Positions 25,166 through 34,909 of a DNA stretch of 64,000 nucleotides are shown here, piece by piece. This DNA is from Euzebyella saccharophila (GTDB lineage: Bacteria; Bacteroidota; Bacteroidia; Flavobacteriales; Flavobacteriaceae). The position numbers and the translations under genes are program-made. The notes below the pieces were generated by a model that was not told the origin of the DNA, did no database searches, and saw only the letters and a program-made list of their open reading frames with translations. Within the stretch, counting starts at the first letter, position 1. Each line of letters opens with the position of its first letter. The DNA is taken from contig NZ_JACYFJ010000004.1 of assembly GCF_014855495.1 (NCBI RefSeq), positions 248,001 to 312,000 on the forward strand, given 5' to 3'.

Positions 25166-26398
25166 ATGGACGCAGGATTATTTACAGCAAATAACGTATG
25201 GATGATGTTGGCTACCGCATTGGTATTCTTCATGCATACTGGTTTCGCCTTTTTGGAAATTGGCTTGACAAGACAAAAAAATACAATCAATATTCTTTTT
25301 AAGAATATTTTCATTATTACCGTTGGACTTTTACTTTACTACGCATGGGGCTTTAATATGATGTACCCTGGTTTTGAAGAAGGTTCTTCTGGAATTTTCG
25401 GCTTCGCCGGATTTGGTATCGCAGCTCCAGAAGGGGGTATGACACCTGATTATGCGGACGGAGGTTACACATGGTGGACAGACTTCCTTTTTCAAGGAAT
25501 GTTCGCCGCCACAGCAGCAACTATTGTATCTGGTGCCGTAGCTGAGCGTATCAAAATTGGTTCCTTCATGATCTTTACCGTTGTTTACGTAGGCCTTGTT
25601 TACCCTATAGTAGGCGCTTGGAAATGGGGTGGCGGATTCTTGGATTCTTGGGGATTCTATGATTTTGCCGGTTCTACTTTGGTTCACTCCGTAGGTGGAT
25701 GGGCCGCATTGGTAGCTATCTTCTTATTAGGGTCTAGAGTTGGAAAATTCGATGAAAACGGAAAACCTAAAGCCATTCCCGGTCATAACATTCCATTGGC
25801 TACCGCCGGTGTATTGATCCTTTGGTTAGGTTGGTTTGGATTCAACGGTGGTTCTGTACTTTCTGCAGATCCAGAATTAACTTCCTTGGTATTGGTTACA
25901 ACTAGTTTAGCTGCCGCAGCTGGTGGTGTAGGTGCATTTATCCTTTCTACCATATTATACAAAAATATGGACCTTACCATGTTCTTGAACGGTATTCTTG
26001 GTGGATTGGTAGGTATAACTGCCGGTGCAGACCTAATGTCTCCTAATGAAGCTGTAATTATTGGTTTCGTGGCAGGTTTGATTATTGTATTAGGTGTAGC
26101 CTTTATTGACAAGCTTAAATTGGACGATCCTGTAGGTGCCGTAACCGTTCACTTGATTACAGGTATCTGGGGAACGCTGGCCGTGGGTCTTTTTGGAGAT
26201 AAAGCGGGTGCAGGTCAGTTCATGACCCAACTGTACGGTGTACTTATAGTAGGTGTTTTCTGTATAGTATGTTCTTTCATCATTCTTGGAGCGCTTAAAG
26301 CCATCATGGGTCTTAGGGTTTCTAAAGAAGAAGAAGTTGAAGGACTTGACCTTCATGAGCACGGAATGGATGCTTACCCAGATTTCACTAACGACTAA
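25166..26398 (+). CDS. amt: Ammonium transporter Amt
   Basis: 410 residues with about eleven membrane segments. FMHTGFAFLEIG begins the channel; both pore histidines are present (the first in LVHSVGGWAAL, the second in VHLITGIWGTLAVGLF), as is GNNIPLATAG-like text (HNIPLATAGVLILWLGWFGFNGG). It takes up ammonium and is gated by PII, encoded directly upstream. The cytoplasmic tail is short. It is followed by a perfect 12-base hairpin and then the porin gene. Confidence 0.96.
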   Translation: MDAGLFTANNVWMMLATALVFFMHTGFAFLEIGLTRQKNTINILFKNIFIITVGLLLYYAWGFNMMYPGFEEGSSGIFGFAGFGIAAPEGGMTPDYADGGYTWWTDFLFQGMFAATAATIVSGAVAERIKIGSFMIFTVVYVGLVYPIVGAWKWGGGFLDSWGFYDFAGSTLVHSVGGWAALVAIFLLGSRVGKFDENGKPKAIPGHNIPLATAGVLILWLGWFGFNGGSVLSADPELTSLVLVTTSLAAAAGGVGAFILSTILYKNMDLTMFLNGILGGLVGITAGADLMSPNEAVIIGFVAGLIIVLGVAFIDKLKLDDPVGAVTVHLITGIWGTLAVGLFGDKAGAGQFMTQLYGVLIVGVFCIVCSFIILGALKAIMGLRVSKEEEVEGLDLHEHGMDAYPDFTND

Positions 26399-26411
26399 CT
26401 CATATAATGTA

Positions 26412-26441
26412 GAACGGAGCGTTCTGCCAAACGCTCCGTTC
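26412..26441. other. Perfect 12-base hairpin between amt and the porin gene
   Basis: GAACGGAGCGTT is followed, after a six-base loop, by its exact complement. No T-run follows on either strand, so it is not a normal terminator. It might stabilise or process the amt 3' end, or modulate read-through into the porin gene. Confidence 0.6.
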
Positions 26442-26536
26442 AAAAATTACTCTCAACAAATAGGACCCTCATGTCAATAGCTGGGTCCAAAAACTCAAAA
26501 TCTTCCCAAACACAGGGAAAACTAAAATTGAAACAT

Positions 26537-27601
26537 ATGAAAGCAATTATCAATACAAAGTTCTTAAAAAATCTTTTCTTGTTCGCAGTTCTTTTTTCTT
26601 CTGCAACAGTAGTCATTGCACAGGATGACGAGGAAGAAGGCTCTAAATTTTCCTTTAGCGGGTCTATAGATGCCTATTATAGAGCAAATTTAAATGCTCC
26701 AAATGGAGCGGATGCCCAAGCTCCTGGTTCATCTTTTGCGAACCTTCCAGGTTTTGCGTTGGGTATGGCCAACGTTATTGGAGCCTATGAAGGCGAAAAA
26801 GTTGGATTTGTGGCCGATTTAGTATTTGGCCCAAGAGGTACAGATGCCATCTTTGCATCTCCCATGTATTCCGCAACCGGGAACATTGTTAACCAATTAT
26901 ACGCGTACTGGAACGTTTCCGATGCTGTAACCCTTACCTTCGGTAACTTCAATACATTTTTAGGATATGAAGTTATTTCCCCTGTAGCTAACTTTAACTA
27001 CAGTACTTCTTACCTTTTCTCATACGGACCTTTCTCGCATACTGGTTTAAAAGCTGACTTTGCATTATCTGACGACTTTAGCTTAATGTTAGCCGTAATG
27101 AACCCAACTGACTTAACGGAGTTCAATCCAACCGGTCAATATGCTTGGGGTGCTCAATTGGGCTATAGCGGTCAATACTTGAACCTTTTGATAGACAACG
27201 GTTCTTACGAAGTGGATTTTACGGGTGGTTTTGATTTATCGGAAACTTTCTTCCTAGGATTGAACGCCGCTTATTTTGACGGTGATGAGGAAGACGGTGT
27301 AGGTAGTTTTGCAGGTGTGGCAGTTTATCCACAGTTAGCTACTTCAGATAACTTCTCCATTGGCCTTAGAGGTGAATACTTTGCCGAAACTGATTTCTTT
27401 GGAGCCGTTGGTGGTACGGATGCAGATGGCGATGCCAGTGTATTTGCTGTAACCTTAACCGGTAGCGCTACTATTGGAGATTTAATGATCAAGCCAGAAT
27501 TGAGATTGGATAGCGCTTCCGAAGAAGTATTTATAGATTCTGATGGCGTACCTATGGCAGGTTTGACTTCCTTTGTATTGGCTGCCATCTATTCTTTCTA
27601 A
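26537..27601 (+). CDS. Putative beta-barrel porin (BBP2/OmpL-like)
   Basis: About 354 residues starting at the ATG at 26537; an apparent longer frame to 26471 lacks a signal. A signal peptide (FLKNLFLFAVLFSSATVVIAQ) precedes an acidic stretch (DDEEEGSKF), then alternating beta strands with Tyr/Phe (FSFSGSIDAYYRANL, LTFGNFNTFLGYEV) to a closing LAAIYSF. This matches the OmpL-like BBP2 family that is often encoded beside amt. Its position suggests an outer membrane path for ammonium or another small nitrogen source; this is inference. Confidence 0.82.
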   Translation: MKAIINTKFLKNLFLFAVLFSSATVVIAQDDEEEGSKFSFSGSIDAYYRANLNAPNGADAQAPGSSFANLPGFALGMANVIGAYEGEKVGFVADLVFGPRGTDAIFASPMYSATGNIVNQLYAYWNVSDAVTLTFGNFNTFLGYEVISPVANFNYSTSYLFSYGPFSHTGLKADFALSDDFSLMLAVMNPTDLTEFNPTGQYAWGAQLGYSGQYLNLLIDNGSYEVDFTGGFDLSETFFLGLNAAYFDGDEEDGVGSFAGVAVYPQLATSDNFSIGLRGEYFAETDFFGAVGGTDADGDASVFAVTLTGSATIGDLMIKPELRLDSASEEVFIDSDGVPMAGLTSFVLAAIYSF

Positions 27602-27643
27602 GCTGAATTATATTGATTGAGTGTTTATAGTTTTAAGTTGTAC

Positions 27644-27677
27644 AAAAATCCCATCCAATTTTCCGGATGGGATTTTT
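27644..27677. terminator. Bidirectional terminator between porin and DUF1684 genes
   Basis: AAAAATCCCATCC and its complement GGATGGGATTTTT with an eight-base loop give T-runs on both strands between convergent genes. Confidence 0.92.
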
Positions 27678-28326
27678 ATTTTGATGCGGGTTTAAAGTCC
27701 TTGACCCCCACTTCTACCCGTACTGCCAAATCATTTACACTAGGCACAATGGGACAGGAAAATTTTTTGTTATAGGCACAATAAGGATTATAGGCCCGGT
27801 TGAAATCGATCATGATCGAATCGGAATTGGGTATTCTTAAATCAATGTACCTTCCACCTGTGTATGTTTCTTCTCCATTGGTAAGGTCTGTAAAAGGCAA
27901 AAAGAGATAATCTTCATAACCTTCCTCAAGCATCAGTTCCTCATTTTGATAGACTTCTAATTGCCATTTTTGCCCCTTGAGTTCAAAATGGGCAATACCA
28001 TAAACCACTTCCTTCGTTTCCCTGTCTGTTGTGGTAGGCATCATAAAGGGCAAAGCATCTGGGGTTCTTACAAATTTCGCCTTCACCACATAATTGGTAT
28101 CCGCCGGAAAAAAGTCTAAACTTTCAAAGTCCTTTCTATACCTATCCGGCAAAGGAGATTCTTCGGGATTTTTAAATTCCTCATTCAATTCCTCCTGAAA
28201 CTTCAAAATTTGCTTTAGACCGTTGGCAGCGACCAATTCGGATTTTTGCTCTTGCTCATCGTGGTATTTCTTCTCCGGTTTACAAGAAAAAATGATTAGT
28301 ATAGAAAACAAAATAACATACTTCAT
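27676..28326 (-). CDS. DUF1684 domain lipoprotein
   Basis: 216 residues. Lipoprotein signal MKYVILFSILIIFSC with Cys15. The DUF1684 signature is clear: ADTNYVVKAKFVR, AHFELKGQKWQLEVYQ, GGRYIDL, and the terminal NRAYNPYCAYNKKFSCPIVP. Two cysteines in the last motif are conserved in the family and may bind metal. Function is not known. Envelope-anchored; monocistronic, with about 200 bases upstream that show nothing clear. Confidence 0.9.
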   Translation of the reverse strand: MKYVILFSILIIFSCKPEKKYHDEQEQKSELVAANGLKQILKFQEELNEEFKNPEESPLPDRYRKDFESLDFFPADTNYVVKAKFVRTPDALPFMMPTTTDRETKEVVYGIAHFELKGQKWQLEVYQNEELMLEEGYEDYLFLPFTDLTNGEETYTGGRYIDLRIPNSDSIMIDFNRAYNPYCAYNKKFSCPIVPSVNDLAVRVEVGVKDFKPASK

Positions 28327-28524
28327 AAATCGGGCTTTTTATTTGAGTTCAAAAATACGACATATAGAATTTCCAAACCGCTGCCTCCCTAGCATGCATA
28401 CAATCGAAATGTCCTTAAATCTATTATTTAAAGACTCAAACAGAGTTTACCAAGAAGTTACGAAACAAGAGAAAAGAAAATGTGATATACCCCAACCGAA
28501 ATGAGAATATAGAACTAACTAAAA

Positions 28525-29937
28525 CTAATTCGGAACCACTTCATAACGTGCCTTCTTCAAGTATTTTTCAACTACTTCATTAAATTCCGGGGTTATCCTT
28601 AAAATCGCAGTATAATCCAAGGAATACAATTTATTTTGATTTTTATATCCCGTTTTTAACAATTCTTCCAAATAAAAAAGGGCTGCTCCGAAATCATCTA
28701 ATTTTGAGCTTAGTGATATTACATTCAGGTAAGCTTCCTCATTTTTAGGTTCCAAAATGGTTTGTAGCATGTAAAGAAAATTGAGCCCCTCCCAATCTTT
28801 GGTATCCTCATCTGCCAACATTTCCAGATTATCTTCTAATAAGGCCTTTACGTAACCATCCAGTCTATTTCCCATTTGCTGTGTCAATATATCCGGGTTC
28901 TTTTTATACTTGGACAATTCTTCCATTTGATACTTCCACCAGCCCAGATTATTGTAATTATAGGTAAGCAGATCTTCTTCCATATAATAAGCATAGTCTT
29001 CTTTAGAGAACTGTTCCTTTAAAAAAAGATTATTTTGGGTCCTGTTCTGAGTTTTATACCTGCTTGTTTTTCGTATTACCTTACCACTGTCCTTTATAGA
29101 ATCCGTTGGTCGAAACGGGCGATAGATTTCCATCATTTCATCTAAATAATGATTTGCCTGTAAAGGCTTGTTCGCACTTAGCAATCTACTTACCCTAGCC
29201 AAATCATCCCTATAATTATTCGCCACAAAAAGAGAGTCCATATCCATTTTACCTTTTGCCATAGCCCCTAAATCCAGAATTTTCATTGCCTTGGAAATAT
29301 AGTCTGATGATGGCCACTCATGAACACCATCAAAAATGAGAAGCTGATTGGGTACTCGCAGTCGGTTTAACGTACTTTCCATGGCCAAAATATCAGGATA
29401 ATTATAATCCGATGTACCTACAATGCCCACTAAATGGAAAGGGTTTTTACTGGTCAAGACTTCAGTATTTGCAATAGTGGCACCACAGGAAATTACACCA
29501 TTGACCGGTTGAAGAAAAGTTGGAACGATGGTGGCGAACTTGGCTCCTTTTGAAAAACCACCTGCATAAATCCTATTCTTGTGAACAGGAAAAATAGAAA
29601 CCACTGTATTTATTAAGCGCCTGGTAATTAAAATATTTTTGGAAAGCGAAAGGGTATCACTTAAATTATTGGATGCCGCCAAAAGAAAGCCCTGTTCTTC
29701 TGCAGATTGTTTGAACATACTCAAGGCTTGTTTTCCCTTTCCGTCCATATCAAAAACAAAGACTACGGGCCAAACCTTGTCTGTTTCAAAATTGGTGGGC
29801 AAGTAGAGTGAAAATGTTTCTGAAACGGTGTCCCTAACCGCAAGGGAATCTAAAATAGCTCCTTTCTTTAGCACAATTTGTTGGGCACTTCCAAAAAAAC
29901 CAAAGATGAGGGCCCAAGCGAGTAATAATTTTTTCAT
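28525..29937 (-). CDS. Secreted alpha/beta-hydrolase-fold protein with helical C-terminal region
   Basis: About 470 residues from the ATG at 29937 (MKKLLLAWALIFGFFGSAQQ, signal peptide). The first 230 residues are an alpha/beta hydrolase fold: FSLYLPTNF, VVFVFDMDGKGK, then GGFSKGAKFA in the position of the GxSxG nucleophile elbow and FDGVHEWP as the likely catalytic His region. The rest is helical and TPR-like (NEEAYLNVISLSSKLDDFGAALFYLEELLKTG). It could be an esterase or a peptidase-like enzyme; substrate unknown. Confidence 0.7.
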   Translation of the reverse strand: MKKLLLAWALIFGFFGSAQQIVLKKGAILDSLAVRDTVSETFSLYLPTNFETDKVWPVVFVFDMDGKGKQALSMFKQSAEEQGFLLAASNNLSDTLSLSKNILITRRLINTVVSIFPVHKNRIYAGGFSKGAKFATIVPTFLQPVNGVISCGATIANTEVLTSKNPFHLVGIVGTSDYNYPDILAMESTLNRLRVPNQLLIFDGVHEWPSSDYISKAMKILDLGAMAKGKMDMDSLFVANNYRDDLARVSRLLSANKPLQANHYLDEMMEIYRPFRPTDSIKDSGKVIRKTSRYKTQNRTQNNLFLKEQFSKEDYAYYMEEDLLTYNYNNLGWWKYQMEELSKYKKNPDILTQQMGNRLDGYVKALLEDNLEMLADEDTKDWEGLNFLYMLQTILEPKNEEAYLNVISLSSKLDDFGAALFYLEELLKTGYKNQNKLYSLDYTAILRITPEFNEVVEKYLKKARYEVVPN

Positions 29938-30000
29938 ATTCTTTTGATTCATCAAAAATCTAGCCAAATTCCGAAGAATAATGTTTCCATTGCCCAGAAA

Positions 30001-30825
30001 TCATTCTCCAATCTTTCCTATTTCCACTCCTTCTGAGTAGGCCACCTTTATATTGTGACTATGAAAGGCGTTTTTAATCGCTTTATGTGCATTGAAGGTC
30101 ACTTCCCAAAAGTTATCCGGTTTCACATAGGGTCTAACAGTGAGCTGAACATTGTGTGAATCAAAATTTAGAATACCTATTTCAGGTTTTGGTTCATCCA
30201 AAATATGTTCAACATCCTTTAATGCCGTACATAAAATGCGTTCTACCTTGGGAAAACTCTCTTCATACGGCATGGTAACCTCCAGCTCAAGACGAATCAT
30301 ACCCTTCTCCGTAAAATTGGTTACCACAGATTCTGTAATCATGGAATTTGGTATAATCAATATTTTGTTCCCTGGGGTAAGTACATCAGTACTGAATATG
30401 CCAATTTCCGTCACCCTACCAAACTTATCGTCTACCTGTATCCAATCCCCTACCTTAAAAGGTTTAAGCGTCAAAATAAGGATTCCGGATGCAAAATTCC
30501 CCAAACTTCCTTGCAAGGCCATTCCTATGGCAAAGGCCGCTGCTGCCAGAATCGCGAACAACCCTGTTAAATCCGCACCAAGAACGGTAGCAATAATAAA
30601 AAGGACCGCTCCTTTGAGTACAGCACCTACCGTAGAGGCCAAAAACGGACGTAAGGTTTCAGAGAAACCGGTTTTCTCCAAACCTTTTTTAAGTAGTTCC
30701 ACCAGTTTTTGAACCAGTTTAAAACCTACCCAGAATATGATGATCGCCAATAAAATCCTAGGAAGGTAAAAAACAACCTTGTCCGTTGCCAACTGTAGAT
30801 ATTCGTCTATTTTATTCCAATCCAT
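30001..30825 (-). CDS. mscS: Small-conductance mechanosensitive channel (MscS)
   Basis: 274 residues, close to E. coli MscS (286). Three membrane segments, the last being the glycine/alanine-rich pore helix (AAAFAIGMALQGSLGNFASG), then the beta domain (VGDWIQVDDKFGRVTEIGIFST, ILIIPNSMIT) and the alpha-beta C-terminus (VQLTVRPYVKPDNFWEV). This is the more classical of the two MscS proteins in the window. Monocistronic. Confidence 0.93.
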   Translation of the reverse strand: MDWNKIDEYLQLATDKVVFYLPRILLAIIIFWVGFKLVQKLVELLKKGLEKTGFSETLRPFLASTVGAVLKGAVLFIIATVLGADLTGLFAILAAAAFAIGMALQGSLGNFASGILILTLKPFKVGDWIQVDDKFGRVTEIGIFSTDVLTPGNKILIIPNSMITESVVTNFTEKGMIRLELEVTMPYEESFPKVERILCTALKDVEHILDEPKPEIGILNFDSHNVQLTVRPYVKPDNFWEVTFNAHKAIKNAFHSHNIKVAYSEGVEIGKIGE

Positions 30826-30892
30826 AAACTAAAAATAACAATAAGCAGTTTTTAGGAGATAAGAAAAACCTCATTTTTTTACCCTGTTTTGA

Positions 30893-31345
30893 CTATTGCT
30901 TTTTCATGGGCGCATTGGAGACCACATTTGAGAGGATAATATGGGTTCTTGTTTCCCCGTACTGAATGAGTTTATCAATAAACTTTTCTAAATGAAATTG
31001 ATCTTTTAGCACCACTTCCATCACAATATTTTCATTTCCGGTAATCCGGTAACAGTTGACTACCTCGTTAAATGTCTTTACCAACTCTAAAAAGGGTTTC
31101 AATTTTCCCATAAAGGCCCTTAAAGTAATGATGGCCCTTAATTGATGCCCTGTCATTGCATGCGATACTTTGGTACGGTATCCTTCAATAATCCCAAGGT
31201 CTTCCATTTTCTTTACACGTTCGGCCACCGCGGGTGGCGTCAACCCAACCCTACGGCCAATATTGGCAAAACTTTCGCGCGCATTATCCTGTAGACACTG
31301 AAGGATTTTCCAGTTTAAATCATCGATGTTTGTATTCGAAACCAT
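30893..31345 (-). CDS. Lrp/AsnC family transcriptional regulator
   Basis: 150 residues. N-terminal helix-turn-helix (LNWKILQCLQDNARESFANIGRRVGLTPPAVAERVKKMEDLGII) and C-terminal RAM ligand-binding domain (RAIITLRAFMGKL, VVNCYRITGNENIVMEVVL). Such regulators sense amino acids and form octamers. The purU gene and a 134-residue helical protein lie divergent to it, so these may be targets. Not obviously linked to the glutamine synthetase operators. Confidence 0.93.
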   Translation of the reverse strand: MVSNTNIDDLNWKILQCLQDNARESFANIGRRVGLTPPAVAERVKKMEDLGIIEGYRTKVSHAMTGHQLRAIITLRAFMGKLKPFLELVKTFNEVVNCYRITGNENIVMEVVLKDQFHLEKFIDKLIQYGETRTHIILSNVVSNAPMKKQ

Positions 31346-31457
31346 AAATTAAAATTAATTTATTTTCAAAACCTAATTAACAATTTAGCCATTGAAACTA
31401 AAGGCAAATATACCAAACCAGCAGTAATTTTATAGTAATCAATTGCTAGAAAAGAAA

Positions 31458-31862
31458 ATGTCCTACGATAAATTGGGCACGTTGCCCGTATACATAAAGG
31501 CACTGGAACTCTGTAAGATAAGCAGGGAAATTGCCTCTTATGTAACTTTTAACAAAGATTTGCTCAAGCTGTATCAATCCAATAGCTTGCGGGATATTAT
31601 TGCAGATTCCATTCTTACGGATTCCAATCTCATTCATCAAAAAATCGCCCTTGCAGAAACTAAAGGTTGCCACTCGGAAAAGTTAAGAAGTGCAGCTTTC
31701 ATCAACGTGATGACCAGGAACATTATATCTTACTGCAACGGACTGGAAATGGACGGAGTTAAGGAAAAAGAATACCTTAATTTACTTAGACAAGAAGTTA
31801 TTTCCTTTAGAAAATCTTTTAGAGCGTGGAGAAAGTCTTTTAGGGACAACAATAATTCCTAA
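31458..31862 (+). CDS. Unrecognised helical protein
   Basis: About 134 residues from the ATG at 31458 (MSYDKLGTLPVYIKALELCK). No signal or membrane segment. Predicted fold is a helical bundle resembling in outline the four-helix-bundle proteins, with a basic tail (SFRKSFRAWRKSFRDNNNS). No recognised family. It is 96 bases upstream of purU and may be co-transcribed with it. Confidence 0.6.
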   Translation: MSYDKLGTLPVYIKALELCKISREIASYVTFNKDLLKLYQSNSLRDIIADSILTDSNLIHQKIALAETKGCHSEKLRSAAFINVMTRNIISYCNGLEMDGVKEKEYLNLLRQEVISFRKSFRAWRKSFRDNNNS

Positions 31863-31958
31863 CAAAAATGTACACTTGCCCTTAAAGTTGTTGTTTTCAA
31901 CTTTATTTTCCGAAATTATAATCCGAAAATCCTATTTTTAGTCCTTAAAAGAATTTTT

Positions 31959-32810
31959 TTGAAAACTACAATTTTAATAAACTGCCCTGATCAATCCGGA
32001 ATTATCAATGCCGTTACGGGATATATTCATAAGGCGGGAGGAAATGTCATTTATCTAGACCAGCATGTAGATAAGGATGCAAATGTTTTCTTTATGCGAT
32101 TAGAAAGTGAATTTGATGCCTATAGCTTCTCCCAAGATGATTTCTCAAAAGGCTTCCAAACAGAATTAGCCGACAGGTATGATATGCAGTGGAGTATTCA
32201 TCAAGCAGTGCCAAAACCAAGAATGGCATTGTTTGTATCAAAGTACAACCACTGTCTTTATGACCTTTTAAGTAGATTTCATTCTGGGGAGCTGGAAGTT
32301 GATATTCCCTTTATTATTAGTAACCACTCAGACCTTGCGTATATTGCCGATCAATTTAGCATACCCTACCATCATATCCCTGTTACCAAGGATTCGAAGG
32401 AAGAGGCAGAAAATCTACAATTACAACTACTTAAAGAAGAAAAAGTAGATTTTATAGTCTTGGCTAGGTATATGCAAATTGTTAGCCCAAAAATAATTGA
32501 TGTTTATACCAATAAGATCATCAATATTCATCACTCTTTTCTTCCGGCCTTTGCCGGGGCCAAACCGTATCATGCAGCCTTTAAAAGGGGCGTTAAAATT
32601 ATTGGCGCCACCAGCCATTATGTAACGGAAGAGCTTGATGCGGGGCCAATCATTGAACAGGATGTGACTGCAGTTTCGCATTCCCACAGTATAAAGGATT
32701 TTATTGCCAAAGGGCGGGATTTGGAAAAAATTGTACTCTCAAGAGCCGTAAAATTGCACGTGCAGCGCAAAACCATGGTCTACAACAATAAAACCGTAAT
32801 CTTTTCATAA
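31959..32810 (+). CDS. purU: Formyltetrahydrofolate deformylase
   Basis: 283 residues. N-terminal ACT domain (INCPDQSGIINAVTGYIHKAGG) and C-terminal formyltransferase-like domain (HHIPVTKDSKEEAE, ARYMQIVS, NIHHSFLPAFAGAKPYHAA, SHYVTEELDAGPII) with the catalytic Asn/His/Asp set. It hydrolyses 10-formyl-THF to formate and THF, supplying formate for purine synthesis and balancing one-carbon units. The start is TTG at 31959, since the protein opens KTTILINCPDQ there and no ATG is available upstream. Confidence 0.93.
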   Translation: MKTTILINCPDQSGIINAVTGYIHKAGGNVIYLDQHVDKDANVFFMRLESEFDAYSFSQDDFSKGFQTELADRYDMQWSIHQAVPKPRMALFVSKYNHCLYDLLSRFHSGELEVDIPFIISNHSDLAYIADQFSIPYHHIPVTKDSKEEAENLQLQLLKEEKVDFIVLARYMQIVSPKIIDVYTNKIINIHHSFLPAFAGAKPYHAAFKRGVKIIGATSHYVTEELDAGPIIEQDVTAVSHSHSIKDFIAKGRDLEKIVLSRAVKLHVQRKTMVYNNKTVIFS

Positions 32811-32903
32811 AATTCTCTACAGCTATATGATTTTGGGTTTGCACCCGTTTACTTTGTAAATAAAATCTTAATTAAAGTAAACCTAGCACCAAATTCTTTA
32901 GCT

Positions 32904-33611
32904 ATGATCAAGAAGATATTAATCTGTTTTGTGGGCATTAGCCTTTTTTCTTGCAATGAACTTCAACAGGTTGTCAATCAATTACCCCAAGGGGAAACAC
33001 CTTTAGGTACCGCACAAATTGCCCAAGGGCTTAGAGAGGCCTTGGATAAAGGCATAGACAAGCAGGTAAGCAAACTTACCCAAGAAAATGGCTTTTTTAA
33101 AAATGAGCTCGTAAAAATTGTGTTGCCCGAAGAACTACAAAAAGTAGACAAAACCCTTCGTGATATAGGTCTGGATAATTTAGCAGATGAAGGTTTAAAG
33201 ATTTTAAACAGAGCGGCGGAGGATGCCGTAGGAGAAGCCACTCCTATCTTTGTAAATGCGGTAAAGGGGATAACATTCAATGATGCCAAGAGTATTCTAC
33301 TGGGGTCAGATAATGCGGCTACCCAATATTTGACGTCTGCAACCAAAACAGAATTATACGCCAAGTTCAATCCTGTCATAAAGAAATCATTTGAAAAGGT
33401 AGGTGCAGACCAAATTTGGTCCAACCTTATTTCTAGATATAATAGCATTCCCCTAACCAAAAAGGTAAATCCAGATTTAACAGATTATGTCACAAATGAG
33501 GCATTAACCGGGGTTTACACAATGATTGCAGTGGAAGAAAAAGAAATAAGAAACAATGTTTCGGCAAGAACATCAGACCTTCTACAAAGGGTCTTTAAAC
33601 TACAGGATTAG
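32904..33611 (+). CDS. DUF4197 lipoprotein
   Basis: 235 residues. Lipoprotein signal (IKKILICFVGISLFSC, Cys17). The DUF4197 signature is visible: LGTAQIAQGLREALDKGI, IVLPEELQKV, LNRAAEDAVGEATPIF, NDAKSILLGSDNAATQYL, and a late YVTNEALTGVY. Family members are envelope proteins of unknown function. A terminator lies 120 bases downstream. Confidence 0.9.
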   Translation: MIKKILICFVGISLFSCNELQQVVNQLPQGETPLGTAQIAQGLREALDKGIDKQVSKLTQENGFFKNELVKIVLPEELQKVDKTLRDIGLDNLADEGLKILNRAAEDAVGEATPIFVNAVKGITFNDAKSILLGSDNAATQYLTSATKTELYAKFNPVIKKSFEKVGADQIWSNLISRYNSIPLTKKVNPDLTDYVTNEALTGVYTMIAVEEKEIRNNVSARTSDLLQRVFKLQD

Positions 33612-33730
33612 GAATCTTGAAAATTTCTCACAAGTGACTATAATATATTGATATATAAACCGTTAAAATTATATCAATCTAGTTGTTTGATTTATTTCGA
33701 GTTTGTAAAATTTTTGAGTTAGTTAGTTTT

Positions 33731-33757
33731 AAAACCGGTGTTCTCACCGGTTTTTTT
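33731..33757 (+). terminator. Terminator downstream of the DUF4197 gene
   Basis: AAAACCGGTG, loop TTCT, CACCGGTTTT, then further T. Confidence 0.9.
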
Positions 33758-33782
33758 GTGTAGAAATTTAACCAAAGGGATA

Positions 33783-34589
33783 TTAATTGAAATCCCCTAT
33801 GTATGAAATTACAAATTGATTAAACATGCTGGGCTGTTCCACATTTACAACGTGTCCACAATTTTCAATGGTAAGCAGACTTGCGGTTGATTGTCTATGG
33901 ACCATCTTTTTAACGGAAGGCAAAAACAGGTAATCCTCACCCCCCATTACGTACAAAGTAGGTATTTTAATGTCCGTACCCCTAAACATTCGCAAAAGGG
34001 TACTTATCTGTGAACCCATTTTATACCATCTTAAAAACTCCTTTTGATATAGTTTTTTGGCTTCCCTAACAAAAAGCAGTCTCGATTCCTTGTGATTGCT
34101 ATCCGGCATAATTACGAAAGTAAACATACGATACAACCAAATATAAGGCACCAAGGATTTGAACATGTTACCAAAGACCATCAACAACCTAAACCTCATA
34201 TCCAATCTTATAATGGCTCCCCCCATGACCATGCTTACGACCCTTTCAGGATGCTTCTCAGCCAAATTTCTAATGAGTACCGTACCTAAAGAGATACCAA
34301 TAAAATGAGACCGCTCAATCTTTAGATGATCAATCACTTCAATGATATCATCCGTTACATAATCAAAAGTATACTTATCATCAAAAGCATCTTTTAATGC
34401 AGGTTTGGATTTACCGTGCCCTCTTAAATCAAGTAAAAGCACATTGAATTGTTTCCTAAATTCCCGTACTTGTTTATACCAAATAGAGGAACTGCCACCT
34501 GCACCATGTACAAAGGTGACCCAAACAGAAGAATCTGAATGTAAGTATGTAGTGTAATTAAGCAACAGTGTTCTCGTTGAATTTCCCAT
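33783..34589 (-). CDS. Alpha/beta hydrolase
   Basis: About 268 residues from the ATG at 34589 (MGNSTRTLLLNYTTY); a TTG five codons earlier is a less likely start. HGAGGSSSIW is the oxyanion-hole loop, GISLGTVL (G-x-S-x-G) the nucleophile elbow, and the terminal ENCGHVVNVEQP carries the catalytic His. The acid may be Asp in YVMGGEDYL. No signal peptide: cytoplasmic. Substrate cannot be told. Monocistronic. Confidence 0.88.
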   Translation of the reverse strand: MGNSTRTLLLNYTTYLHSDSSVWVTFVHGAGGSSSIWYKQVREFRKQFNVLLLDLRGHGKSKPALKDAFDDKYTFDYVTDDIIEVIDHLKIERSHFIGISLGTVLIRNLAEKHPERVVSMVMGGAIIRLDMRFRLLMVFGNMFKSLVPYIWLYRMFTFVIMPDSNHKESRLLFVREAKKLYQKEFLRWYKMGSQISTLLRMFRGTDIKIPTLYVMGGEDYLFLPSVKKMVHRQSTASLLTIENCGHVVNVEQPSMFNQFVISYIGDFN

Positions 34590-34909
34590 TTGGAAACCTT
34601 GCAATGTATTAAAAACTTTGAAAACAAGGCGTTTAGCTTATCAATTTTTATGAACAGAGAACATTTAAGGGGGCCAAATTTTACTTTTCCTGTTTTTAGC
34701 CTGCATTTTATTGTAGAATTGAGAAAGTAAATCGACTATAAAATTTAAAGAATTATGAGGTTTTCAACAAAACGAACCAATTATTGAACATGTGCACATT
34801 AGAAGTGTGTTAAATTTTAGTCAATTAAACTAAATTTTTAATCCAGATGACGATTTGTAAAGTCCAAAGCTAAAATTCCACCGTATATTTGAGAGAATCT
34901 GATTGAATT
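34590..34909. other. Intergenic region with one promoter-like site
   Basis: 320 bases between the divergent hydrolase and the 65-residue gene. Besides the element TATATTTG (34884-34891) and a TTTG 26 bases upstream of it, I see nothing convincing. A 26-codon frame from 34650 has no support. Confidence 0.5.
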
